A stretch of 64,000 nucleotides of DNA, taken from the NCBI RefSeq assembly GCF_024584785.1, contig NZ_CP074112.1, positions 1,798,001 through 1,862,000 of the forward strand, written 5' to 3'. The notes under the pieces are model-generated. The model ran no database searches and was not told where the DNA came from. It saw nothing but the letters and a program-made list of their open reading frames with translations. Positions 28,703-36,947 of the stretch are shown piece after piece (positions within the stretch are counted from its first letter, which is position 1; every line of letters begins with the position of its first letter). A program made the position numbers and the translations under genes. The stretch comes from Idiomarina loihiensis. GTDB lineage: Bacteria > Pseudomonadota > Gammaproteobacteria > Enterobacterales > Alteromonadaceae.

Positions 28703-29857
28703 TTAGCGAGTTAACTCACTATTAGCTCGACCAACCGAGTACAAGCCACTAACTGTAGGTAACAGTTGACTCAACACACGGTTCCACCGTGCGACAGGAG
28801 CCGCTGTGACATAGACAATATCACGTTCTTGGAGTGTAAACTGTTCTGCCATGATTAAAGCAACTGCGTTTTTTGCGTTAAGTTGGTACACATCGGCAAT
28901 CAAACCGCTATCGGCATCTGCTTGTCGGAGTACAAAGATACCTGAAGCATTAGCGCTTTGTTCATCAAAACCACCTGCTTCAGTGAGAGCTTCAGCGAGT
29001 GTCATGCCACGACGCCCCATCACAAAGCTTTGTGGGCGAACCACTTCACCAAGAACAAAGACTTTACTGTTTTCATTCCGCTCAACGTGCAACACATCAT
29101 CCGTACGCAGTACTAGATTCTGAGAGGTATCGCCATAGCGATAGAGATCACGCAAGCTGAACACCATATCTCGACCATCTCGAGTTACGGTTACCCCTGC
29201 CCAATCAGCGCTGGCACTTAAGCCACCAACTCTGTTAATAGCCTCAAGCAGGGTTAAAGGTACATTGGTGATGGGCAGAGTTCCAGGATTACTCACTTCA
29301 CCGGTGACATAAACTCGTTGCGAACGAAACGCAGCAATAGTGACATCTACTTGAGGATTTTCAATATATTTTGCTAATCGAGCCGAGATAATCTTTCGAA
29401 TTTCTGGAATAGTCTTGCCGGCTACTTCAACACGACCAATGTAAGGGTAAAAAATAGTTCCATCATTATGAACCCAGTTTCCGGCTTCTTCTGCACTTCG
29501 GTTTGAGCCAGCTGGAATAGTAAGTTCTGGATGATTCCAAACAGTTATACTAAGTACATCACCCTTTCCGATCCTGTAGTCATAATTTTCTAGTTCAGCA
29601 GTCAATGAAGTATTAACTTCCACTGCTGGTTTCGTGGCATTCATCTCAGCTATTAACATTGGGGTGATAGCATACCGCCGAACAAGTTTATCTAAATCAG
29701 CTTCCTCAAAGGCCTCACTCACATACTCAGTGTTCGCATTTTCATAAAGTCCGTTAGGCACATCCGTTGGAATATGAGAACCAGGTACCATGGTACAGCC
29801 TGTAAGGGCAAGAGCTAAACCTGCCGTAAGCGTAAGAGTTGATTTGTTTATTATCAT
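28703..29857 (-). CDS. wza: Outer-membrane polysaccharide export lipoprotein (Wza/GfcE)
   Basis: Forms the octameric outer-membrane exit channel. 384 residues; lipobox LTGC with the lipidated cysteine at residue 21; polysaccharide-export domain (YRIGKGDVLSITVWNHPEL, about 95-190) with QVDVTIAAFRSQRVYVTGEV; SLBB domains to about 345; and a C-terminal amphipathic region ending in the SELTR tail. Length matches E. coli Wza (379). GGTGGG lies upstream of the ATG. A 127-bp gap separates it from the gfcD-like gene, the largest gap between gfcA and wzc. Confidence 0.95.
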   Translation of the reverse strand: MIINKSTLTLTAGLALALTGCTMVPGSHIPTDVPNGLYENANTEYVSEAFEEADLDKLVRRYAITPMLIAEMNATKPAVEVNTSLTAELENYDYRIGKGDVLSITVWNHPELTIPAGSNRSAEEAGNWVHNDGTIFYPYIGRVEVAGKTIPEIRKIISARLAKYIENPQVDVTIAAFRSQRVYVTGEVSNPGTLPITNVPLTLLEAINRVGGLSASADWAGVTVTRDGRDMVFSLRDLYRYGDTSQNLVLRTDDVLHVERNENSKVFVLGEVVRPQSFVMGRRGMTLAEALTEAGGFDEQSANASGIFVLRQADADSGLIADVYQLNAKNAVALIMAEQFTLQERDIVYVTAAPVARWNRVLSQLLPTVSGLYSVGRANSELTR

Positions 29858-29984
29858 TGTGTACCCACCATGAGTTTTTAGTTCTAAATACTAGTACGTG
29901 TGCTTTGATGCACGAAAGCCTGTGTTCCAATGCAGTCACTAACTCCGGCTAGGACGCTAAGGACAACCATTTATCTTACTCTCA

Positions 29985-32123
29985 CTACCTGTATAAATGG
30001 GGGCGACGTAACATTTGGCCGCCGTCGCGTAGTATCGGCATCCAGCCTAGGCTACCGCGCGCTTTGGTGTTACGCACAAAGAATAAATCGAAGGGGATAC
30101 TTAAGTAAAACCCTTTGGTAAAACTGCCTTCGCCATACTCTTCGTCACTAACGTTCGTAAACGCGGCAAAGGCACCGGCTATTACGCCGCTATCAAATTC
30201 GTGTTGTAGCTCTAAGTGCACGCCTTCGTCTTTGGCTAAGAAGCGTCCGGCCCTGGCAATCAAAGTGGTATTAGGTATATAAGGCGTATCCCAATACACC
30301 GAGGCATGGCCGGTGAGTACGTCGTAATCATCAAAGCCAAGATCTTTATATGGGTCGCGCTGCTTCACGTAGTTAACGTCAAAGCCAAAGGCCCAGTTGC
30401 TATTCGGTGCTTGCTTTAATACTTCAGCCCCTACCCCACCAAACATCCGCTCTAGGTAGCCGCCGTAGACTTGTCCATAGAGGTTACGGCCTAACTGCTC
30501 GGTGTAGCGGGCGCTTAAATGTTCTAGCCACACTTCTTGGTTAATGGCGTATTCCCGGATACGAGTACGTACGCGCGGTAAAGTCGCGCCTTGGCTATCA
30601 AGTAAGTAATTAAACTTGTCGTAGCTATTGGCTAAGTTAATGCCCATTTTGCCACTAAGCTGCAGGGCATCGTTAAACTGATAGTTAGCACTGGCTTTTA
30701 AGCTAAGCTGATACAGGTAAAAAGATTCAGCGCCGCCAAAACTTTGGTCTAGGTCTGGCTCTATCGACCAACTGAATTTATCTTGCTTAAAGCTCACTTG
30801 CTGCTGCGATGGCGTGGCGCTGGTGGTTCTGATGGCATTATCTGTATCAGCTAACATGCGCTCGCCACGATAAGCAGCTTTGTAGGCCTCAGCATTAACT
30901 ACATGCGTGGCCTTGCCAAGGTTGCCATCGTATTCGGTGATGCGATACTCAGTCAGGCTCTCGGGCATGCTATCGGCTAGGATACGTGCGGCACGGTCGA
31001 CGGCTTCATCGGTATCACGAAAACGTGTTTGCGTGGCGATGAGTTCGATGCTGTTGGTTTTGTTTGTGGCGTTTGCGTTGGTGCTTTCGTTAACGTGAGC
31101 ACCTGTGCCTTCAGCTAGTTTCCAGCCTGACTCGGTAAGTAGATCGTTGGCAAGCTTCTGATAATCCACCTCATTGATACTCGCAGGAGTGGTGTTATCG
31201 CTCTTTGCGATGCGCTTGGCTGGCTCTACTTTATGCTGATAAGCTTTGTTAAAGTTGTAGTTAAAGGTCACGCCAAAGGTGACTGTATTGCCGCGCTCGT
31301 ACCCTAGCTTAAAGCTGACAGTGTCGTTGTAAGCATAATGGGCGCCAAGGTTCCAAGGGGAATCAACGTCAATATCACGCCCAGCGTTATCCAGTTGATA
31401 GTCGTTTGGATCGTACTCCGCCATCAGGCTTAGGCCATCGATAGGCGTGTAGTACTGCACACCACCAAAAAGTGCAGCAGGGCCTCGGAACCATTTATCG
31501 ACTTCAAATTTACCGCCAGAACCGCTCGTTCCTCTGGGGCGCTCACACATGCGGTCAGCTATCTCACAAAACGGGTTACTGATATTATCGCGCCGACCTA
31601 AATAGCCCCAACCCATGCCTAGGCTAACATCAAAGCTGCCAAGCTCACTGGTACTAAAGCGCTTGTTGGCAACTAGGTATTCACCAGCGAAGATCCCAGT
31701 ACCGCCCACGTCTTGCAAGCCTAGCGCTAGTTGCGGCAGGTACTTGCCTTCTTGCGATAGCAAGACTTTGGCGTCAAAGCCTTTGTCTTTGAGGGTTTGG
31801 TCGCCACTAAAATTGGAATCGCCGCTGTACAGTTGATATCTGATATCAGTGTAACGAGCGGTCGCAGTTAGCCAAGGGAACAGCTGCAAGCTGACGGCGG
31901 TACGGCGATATTCATCGGCATCGCTGTAGTTAATGCTTAGCTCACCATACGGGTTCATCCGCGCGGTTGGCGTTTGTAGTAAGCCTACGCCACCAAAGTC
32001 ACTTTGCGCTAACGGGCCGTCGATGATATCTGCTTGTGCTTGGCTAGCAGTAACTAACGAGGCTAACGCCAAAGTGATGGCAAGTGCGAGCTTGGCTGGC
32101 TTAGCGGGCTTAGTGCTTGGCAT
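29985..32123 (-). CDS. gfcD: YjbH/GfcD-family outer-membrane exopolysaccharide protein
   Basis: A 712-residue secreted protein: signal peptide (about 1-32, cleavage after AQA), then a beta-strand-rich sequence typical of the YjbH family, thought to be an outer-membrane beta-barrel in group 4 capsule and yjbEFGH operons. Characteristic segments are FGGVGLLQTPTARMNPYGEL at the start of the mature protein and PWLTATARYTDIRY. The C-terminus is aromatic-rich (MPILRDGGQMLRRPHLYR). Its ATG overlaps the upstream gene by 14 nt. Precise role in secretion is not known for the family. Confidence 0.9.
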   Translation of the reverse strand: MPSTKPAKPAKLALAITLALASLVTASQAQADIIDGPLAQSDFGGVGLLQTPTARMNPYGELSINYSDADEYRRTAVSLQLFPWLTATARYTDIRYQLYSGDSNFSGDQTLKDKGFDAKVLLSQEGKYLPQLALGLQDVGGTGIFAGEYLVANKRFSTSELGSFDVSLGMGWGYLGRRDNISNPFCEIADRMCERPRGTSGSGGKFEVDKWFRGPAALFGGVQYYTPIDGLSLMAEYDPNDYQLDNAGRDIDVDSPWNLGAHYAYNDTVSFKLGYERGNTVTFGVTFNYNFNKAYQHKVEPAKRIAKSDNTTPASINEVDYQKLANDLLTESGWKLAEGTGAHVNESTNANATNKTNSIELIATQTRFRDTDEAVDRAARILADSMPESLTEYRITEYDGNLGKATHVVNAEAYKAAYRGERMLADTDNAIRTTSATPSQQQVSFKQDKFSWSIEPDLDQSFGGAESFYLYQLSLKASANYQFNDALQLSGKMGINLANSYDKFNYLLDSQGATLPRVRTRIREYAINQEVWLEHLSARYTEQLGRNLYGQVYGGYLERMFGGVGAEVLKQAPNSNWAFGFDVNYVKQRDPYKDLGFDDYDVLTGHASVYWDTPYIPNTTLIARAGRFLAKDEGVHLELQHEFDSGVIAGAFAAFTNVSDEEYGEGSFTKGFYLSIPFDLFFVRNTKARGSLGWMPILRDGGQMLRRPHLYR

Positions 32124-33924
32124 GAGCTAATTCTGTTGTGTCAGGCTGCGTGGTGGTTTTGGTGCTAGCTGTAGCACTGGCGGCCGCCCAATCCCAATGT
32201 TGTAAGAACATGGCCAGTTGATAATTCACGTCTCTGAAGCCTTTCGGTAAATCTTTATCGGCGATACTACGTAACACCAATGCGCCTGGCTGGTGGGCCA
32301 ATGCCCGTTGCTCCGCTGTGCTGTTGTAGCTTTGTAGCGGCACCAAACTGATTTGGCCATGAGCATCGGTCACATACACCTGTTCATGATCGCTTAACTG
32401 GGTGGCCAAACCAACCTGCAGGCTGCTAGTTTGCGGCGCTGGGTTCAAGCTTAGCTCGTAACTTGGGATCACACTGTTACTGTCAGCGGCATCGGCTAAA
32501 TTCAGTGCTTTGTTTGTTGCTTGGTTAATACGAGCATCACCTAAAGACCAGCCGTGAATATAGGTAGCACGCAGCGGCCAGCTCTGAAATGCTTGAGTAA
32601 GCTCAGCGGCTTGGGCAGCAAGTTGCGTTTCGCCATCGGCTTTGTAGGTTTGTTCTAACATGCGTAAGCGCACTAACATACCGGCTTTACGCCCCGCAAA
32701 CCATTGGTCTAGCTTGGGGCTGTGCAAACGCGTTAAAGGTGCATAAGGTACCTGCTCTAACCCCAACCGGTGAAACTCGGTCATGATATCGTTAAGGCGC
32801 AGGCTACGGGTGGCTTGCTGGCTAGGGTTTGAGTTCGATTGCTGGCCTGCTGGAAGAGCAGGCACGGTTGCGAAAAATAGCCCGCTGAAGAGCTGCGTTT
32901 GTTGTTGGGCTGCTTGTTTCGTTAAGGGCTGCGTTAGCTTGACCCGCAGTTGGCGATACTGGGTTGGGTCGCTGCCGTCTTGGGTTTTCAAATCTTGAAA
33001 CCCGGGCTGCGCTGGTAAAGCGCTATAGCCCCAATTTTGGGTTGGTCCACCGACACCGTTAAAGGGCTGCACTTCGGTCATTTCAAAATAACCTAGCTCA
33101 GCGCCTAACCACTGCTTGCTCTTCACCACACGGCCGCTAGCTAGATCACGATAGAATTCGTTGGTGGCGATGGGCTGCTCGTTTTCGTACTGGCTGTTGT
33201 TTTGGCTGTTGTTTTTGTTTGGCAGCGGATACAGCCGTTCTTCGGTAACGAGCACATGTAAGGTGGTGCCGTTGGGCATGGCAAGGCTCTGCTCACGCTG
33301 GCTTTTAACCACCCGATAGCTCTGGCGTACGGTCACAAAATGAGGCTTGTGCTCGGTATGAAACGCCGAGGTTTGTCGTACGTCGTAGCTAAGTTCGGTG
33401 CTGGCTTGGGCCAGCCACACTGCTTTAACTGTAGAATACTTTAAATTCTGTAGGCTTTGTACCCGGCCTTGCACGGTTTCAACGATTTCGTTGCTATTGG
33501 TGAACCACTGCAGACGCTGCGCATAGATCGCATCAGGGTTTTGCCCCTGCACTAAATTATCGGCTTCGCCTAACACTACCAAGGAACGTGGCGAATCACC
33601 TAACCTGATATAACTAGCTGCATACGGCAGAGCCTGAGCTTGCTCGGGCGTGAGCTCGATATCTTCTTTTGCACCGAAGGCTAAATCAATACTCTCACTT
33701 ACGTTTTTACCCAACAACCTATCTAATAGCGACTCTGTTTGGGTTGCTGTTGTTTGCGTGGCTTGGTCTACTTGAGCTGCTTCGGCTGCATTGAACAAGC
33801 CTGCACTTTGTATAGATACGAGTGCAGCGCAAGCAATAAAAAAGCCACTTAACCTAAAAGGCTTTAGCGGCTTTTTGTTTTGCTTATTGTTTTGCTTAGC
33901 TTTCAATAACATGCGCTGTGGCAA
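32110..33924 (-). CDS. Fused GfcB(YjbF)-GfcC(YjbG)-like capsule periplasmic protein
   Basis: 604 residues. After a signal peptide (to AEA near residue 50), the first half (about 75-300) matches YjbF/GfcB: LPYAASYIRLGDSPRSLVVL lines up with the E. coli YjbF segment PYASLYVRLDDGPQAFVVLG. The second half (about 305-595) matches GfcC/YjbG, with ending YQLAMFLQHWDW. In E. coli these are two genes. GfcB/YjbF is a lipoprotein, but no lipobox is visible here, so this version is probably a soluble periplasmic protein. ATGs at 33924 and 33912 are both possible. Position between gfcA- and gfcD-like genes agrees. Confidence 0.85.
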   Translation of the reverse strand: MPQRMLLKAKQNNKQNKKPLKPFRLSGFFIACAALVSIQSAGLFNAAEAAQVDQATQTTATQTESLLDRLLGKNVSESIDLAFGAKEDIELTPEQAQALPYAASYIRLGDSPRSLVVLGEADNLVQGQNPDAIYAQRLQWFTNSNEIVETVQGRVQSLQNLKYSTVKAVWLAQASTELSYDVRQTSAFHTEHKPHFVTVRQSYRVVKSQREQSLAMPNGTTLHVLVTEERLYPLPNKNNSQNNSQYENEQPIATNEFYRDLASGRVVKSKQWLGAELGYFEMTEVQPFNGVGGPTQNWGYSALPAQPGFQDLKTQDGSDPTQYRQLRVKLTQPLTKQAAQQQTQLFSGLFFATVPALPAGQQSNSNPSQQATRSLRLNDIMTEFHRLGLEQVPYAPLTRLHSPKLDQWFAGRKAGMLVRLRMLEQTYKADGETQLAAQAAELTQAFQSWPLRATYIHGWSLGDARINQATNKALNLADAADSNSVIPSYELSLNPAPQTSSLQVGLATQLSDHEQVYVTDAHGQISLVPLQSYNSTAEQRALAHQPGALVLRSIADKDLPKGFRDVNYQLAMFLQHWDWAAASATASTKTTTQPDTTELAHAKH

Positions 33925-33981
33925 TGTAATTAGGTTCTTAAGCGTTTAATAAATCAGCTAGGTTCTACTTCAAACAACAAC

Positions 33982-34281
33982 TTAGTTGGTTGCAGTAGTA
34001 GTAGTGATTGGAGCTGGGGTCTCTTCGTCGTCTTCAGTTGCAACACTGATCAAAACAGAAGCGCCTATTGCAGCACCTGCGATTACTGGAATAGAAAAGG
34101 CACCAAAAGCGAAGCCGCCCGCTGCACCAGCGCCTGCTGCGCCTGCGCCAGGAATTGCTGGTGCTGGTAGTGGAGCTGGTAGTGGAGCTGGTGCTGGTAG
34201 TGGAGGTGGAGGTGGTTGAGCGAACGCAGCTGAAGACATTGCTAAGATTGCAGCAGCGGTTAAAGCTGTAAATGTTTTCAT
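33982..34281 (-). CDS. gfcA: YjbE/GfcA-like small secreted Pro/Ala/Gly-rich protein
   Basis: 99 residues, starting at an ATG with AAGGAG 6 nt upstream; a longer frame to 34341 lacks a good site. The signal peptide MKTFTALTAAAILAMSSAAF is followed by a proline-rich stretch (PPPPPLPAPAPLPAPLPAP), an Ala/Gly-rich hydrophobic segment and a threonine-rich C-terminus (TTTTATN). Small size, composition and first position in the operon match GfcA/YjbE. The family has no established biochemical role. Proline repeats are unlike E. coli YjbE. Confidence 0.75.
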   Translation of the reverse strand: MKTFTALTAAAILAMSSAAFAQPPPPPLPAPAPLPAPLPAPAIPGAGAAGAGAAGGFAFGAFSIPVIAGAAIGASVLISVATEDDEETPAPITTTTATN

Positions 34282-34760
34282 AATAACTCCTTGGAAATAT
34301 CCGATATCGTATTTCGATTTAAAAATACTTATCAAAAGCATAGCAATCCCTGATTAATTTGCAACCAGTTTTACATGCCCTTGCCGTTAAACTTTACTTA
34401 CAGACACGCTACCGCCCTTAGGTTGCGGCTCCTAAATACCGATAACGAGATTTTGACTGGTATCGTTTTTTAAATATTTAACAATTAAGGAAAGTCAGAC
34501 CATTCGCATGAAGGATGTTGATGGGTACTTTCCGTATACCAGTTCTTATTATTTATTATTAAGTTAGCTTTACGTTTTGCTACAAGTGTGAATTTGTACG
34601 CTAAACTTTTTCGCTAACGAGGCTGATCGATTAAATGTTAAACAAAATCGAAAAACCCCACAGACCGCACTATTAAAGCACATTAGCAGATCTCCTACAA
34701 CGTGCATTTAACAATTTTTACACTCGATGAATGTTATATTACAGCAGGCTTGTGAAGCTT
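34282..34760 (-). promoter_or_regulatory. Long untranslated leader/promoter region of the capsule operon
   Basis: 479 bp without a gene between rfaH and gfcA. It is AT-rich and contains the ops element (34406-34416). A possible late promoter on the minus strand is TTGATA, 18 bp, TACGAT (about 34306-34335), which would lie after ops; a promoter upstream of ops must also exist for ops to function but I cannot pick one confidently. No Rho-independent terminator is evident between the rfaH stop and ops. Confidence 0.6.
34406..34416 (-). promoter_or_regulatory. ops element (RfaH recruitment site)
   Basis: Reading the minus strand, the sequence is GGCGGTAGCGT, an exact match to the E. coli operon-polarity-suppressor element (GGCGGTAGYNT), followed by GTCTG. 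It lies 125 nt before the gfcA start, in an untranslated leader, as ops sites do in front of long capsule, LPS and hly operons. RNA polymerase pauses here and loads RfaH, which suppresses termination over the distal genes. The encoded RfaH lies immediately upstream. Confidence 0.9.
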
Positions 34761-35261
34761 TTATGATCGCCGAATTTGGCTAAATTCAAACTGCGTTTCA
34801 ACTTCTTGTTGTAACCAATTGAGCAGCACAATACAGCGGCTTTCACCATCTAACCCTATGATTTGCGCCATGAATCCTTTAAACGGGCCTTCGGTGATTT
34901 CTACCTGTTCACCAATTTGTGGCATGGCTGCAGCTGTAGCTTTTTGAATGGTGCTAGACTGCGCATTAAGTTGCGCCATCTCGGCAATCAGAGCGTCGGG
35001 CACTGTCGCAGGGCGCTCGCCAAAGGTTAATAACTTGGTGACCCCAAAGGTGCTGCGAACCTTGTGAAACTTCCCGGCATAATCATCCAGTTGCGCAAAC
35101 ACATAGCCCGGAAACAAAGGCTCGGTAACGGGAGTACGCTTGCCACGGCGAATTTTCTGCAGCGTGATTTGCGGAAAAAAGGTCTCAATCTCTTGGTTCT
35201 CAAGATTCAGTTTGGCCCGGCTTTCTTGGCGTGGCTTGGTGCGTACTACGTACCAGGTCAT
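34761..35261 (-). CDS. rfaH: Transcription antitermination factor RfaH
   Basis: NusG paralogue that binds paused RNA polymerase at ops and promotes elongation and translation of long operons. 166 residues from the ATG at 35261 (AGGAG upstream): NGN domain starting MTWYVVRTKPRQESRAKLNL, EPLFPGYVFAQLD, then a linker and a KOW-type C-terminal domain (IGEQVEITEGPFKGFMAQI). The length and the sequence FFPQITLQKIRRGKR favour RfaH over NusG. A longer frame to 35348 only translates an upstream REP and is rejected. Gene is on the same strand and upstream of an ops site. Confidence 0.95.
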   Translation of the reverse strand: MTWYVVRTKPRQESRAKLNLENQEIETFFPQITLQKIRRGKRTPVTEPLFPGYVFAQLDDYAGKFHKVRSTFGVTKLLTFGERPATVPDALIAEMAQLNAQSSTIQKATAAAMPQIGEQVEITEGPFKGFMAQIIGLDGESRCIVLLNWLQQEVETQFEFSQIRRS

Positions 35262-35288
35262 GGTAGCTCCTGCTGGTTGATGTTCCTG

Positions 35289-35346
35289 GAGGAACTGTCG
35301 GCCCCAGCTACGGACCTGGGTCCGTAGCTGGGGCCGCAAGTCCCTC
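35289..35346. repeat. REP palindrome, copy 1 (pgi-rfaH junction)
   Basis: Outer arms GAGGAACTGTCGGCCCCAGC and the reverse complement of GCTGGGGCCGCAAGTCCCTC, with a nested ACGGACC/GGTCCGT centre. It lies between the pgi stop and rfaH, about 30 bp before the rfaH start codon, and touches the last codons of pgi. It makes a very stable hairpin in the rfaH leader. Confidence 0.9.
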
Positions 35347-36841
35347 ACATGCGGCGGATGATGCTGTCGGTGCTGGCGTCGAAGGTGGTGTCGGTTTGGC
35401 CGTCAATCACCTTCAGGATATCGGTGGCGCAGGTTTTGCCTTTTTCGACGCCGGGCTGATCGAAACTGTTGAGGCCCCAAATCACGCCTTGAGTAAACAC
35501 CTTATGCTCGTATGCGGCAATGATAGCACCAAAGCTATGAGGGGTTAACTCATCCACGTACAACAAATTGGTCGGATGATTGCCGATATAGGTGTGGCGG
35601 GCGTCGTCGCTATTATGCCCTTCCCACATAAGTTTGCGGTGGGCTAAGCAGTTACTTACGGCCAGACGTTGCTGTTCGCGTAATGACTCTTGTACGGCGG
35701 TCGTAAAGCCCGGCGCGTGGCGATGCAGCACTGCAATAAAATCAGCGGTGAAGGTATCCCAACCTTGGTGCAGATGCTGGAAGAATGCGTGCTGCCCGTT
35801 CGGACCGTAACCGCCCCAGATGATAGGACCGGTCGGGGTAGTTAGCGGCTGGTTGTCATGGGTGGCTTGCTTGCCGTTACTTTCCATATCCAGCTGCTGC
35901 ATGTAGCTGGGCAGGTAACGCAGGCGACCGTCGTAAGGCAAAATGGCGACGTTGTTGATGTTGCGCTGCTCGCGGTTGTATACGCCAAGTAGCGCCAGCA
36001 ACACCGGAATGTTCTGGATTGGGTCGTCCACTTCAGCGAAGTGCTCGTCCATGGCTTTGGCGCCGTCCAGCATTTTGCTGAATTGGTTGGTGCCGATGGT
36101 CAGCGCAATCGGCAGGCCAATCGCCGACCACATGCTGAAGCGTCCACCTACCGAATCAGCAAAGCTCAGTTGTTGGCTGGGCGGGATGCCGAAATCTGTC
36201 ATGGCTTGGTTGTTGGCGCTAACGCCAATCACGTGCCGACTCAGCCATTGCTCTTCGGTTAGGTGCGGCTGCAGCCACTGTTTTACGGTGTTGACGTTTG
36301 CCAAGGTGTCGATGGTACCGAAGCTTTTGCTCGCGATAATAAACAATGTGGTTTCAGGGTCGATGATGGGCAGCACCGCGTACAGCTGCCCGCCATCCAT
36401 CGAGCTCACAAAATGGGTGTGCAGCGTGTGCAGGCTATTGTCGTCGGCGAATTCTTTGAGCGCAAACGAGCCCATCATGGGGCCTAAGTCGGAGCCACCT
36501 ACGCCGATATTGACCACGTCCGTAATAGGTTTACCGGTAGCACCCAGCCACTGGCCGCTGCGCAGGCTACGAACGATTTCAGTGAAGCGATTCTTACCAT
36601 TACCGGCTTTCACCACATTGTGAATGCTGCGGTTGAGCACGTGGCTGACGTTACGGTTCTCGGTTTTGTTCTGGAATTGGCCTTTCATCAGCTGCTGTTT
36701 CAGCTTGGTGAAATTGGCCGGCAGCTTGGTTTGGGCGTATTCGGTGATCTGCTCAGGGGTAAGTCCCTGATAGCTGTAATCGAGGTTCAGAAATTCCGTT
36801 TCGACGGTGTAGGTCGTGGTAGTCGGGGTGTTGTTGACCAT
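35345..36841 (-). CDS. pgi: Glucose-6-phosphate isomerase
   Basis: Interconverts glucose-6-P and fructose-6-P; here probably feeds nucleotide-sugar synthesis as well as glycolysis. 498 residues from the ATG at 36841 (AAGGAGC upstream). Recognisable blocks: NIGVGGSDLGPMM, SKSFGTIDT, SVGGRFSMWSAIGLP (signature), DMESNGK and NSFDQPGVEKGK (active-site Lys). The segment WGGYGPNGQHAF has Gly344 where the E. coli/rabbit enzyme (WGEPGTNGQHAF) has its catalytic Glu. The protein is about 50 residues shorter than E. coli Pgi. The longer frame to 36919 is REP-derived and rejected. Confidence 0.93.
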   Translation of the reverse strand: MVNNTPTTTTYTVETEFLNLDYSYQGLTPEQITEYAQTKLPANFTKLKQQLMKGQFQNKTENRNVSHVLNRSIHNVVKAGNGKNRFTEIVRSLRSGQWLGATGKPITDVVNIGVGGSDLGPMMGSFALKEFADDNSLHTLHTHFVSSMDGGQLYAVLPIIDPETTLFIIASKSFGTIDTLANVNTVKQWLQPHLTEEQWLSRHVIGVSANNQAMTDFGIPPSQQLSFADSVGGRFSMWSAIGLPIALTIGTNQFSKMLDGAKAMDEHFAEVDDPIQNIPVLLALLGVYNREQRNINNVAILPYDGRLRYLPSYMQQLDMESNGKQATHDNQPLTTPTGPIIWGGYGPNGQHAFFQHLHQGWDTFTADFIAVLHRHAPGFTTAVQESLREQQRLAVSNCLAHRKLMWEGHNSDDARHTYIGNHPTNLLYVDELTPHSFGAIIAAYEHKVFTQGVIWGLNSFDQPGVEKGKTCATDILKVIDGQTDTTFDASTDSIIRRM

Positions 36842-36856
36842 GGGTGCTCCTTTGTT

Positions 36857-36926
36857 GAGGAACTTGCGGCCCCACCTCTGGACCCGGCTCCGGAGCCGGG
36901 TCCAGAGGTGGGGCCGCAAGTCTCTC
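36857..36926. repeat. REP palindrome, copy 2 (ugd-pgi junction)
   Basis: A nearly perfect 70-bp palindrome: arm GAGGAACTTGCGGCCCCACC, inner TCTGGACCCGGCTCCGGAGC, then its mirror. It fills most of the 106-bp gap between ugd and pgi and lies just before the pgi ribosome-binding site. It is the longest and most symmetrical copy. Confidence 0.92.
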
Positions 36927-36947
36927 TTTTCTCTTATCTAGCTTGGG

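Noticed and set aside
33986-34219. Plus-strand Gly/Ala-rich 77-codon frame
   Set aside because: Reverse complement of the Pro/Ala/Gly-rich gfcA-like gene; composition artefact.
34761-35348. RfaH with a 29-residue N-terminal extension
   Set aside because: The extra part is translated REP sequence; a good ribosome site and the family-typical MTWYVVRTKPRQ start are at 35261.
35345-36919. Pgi with a 26-residue N-terminal extension
   Set aside because: It only translates REP copy 2; AAGGAGC precedes the ATG at 36841.
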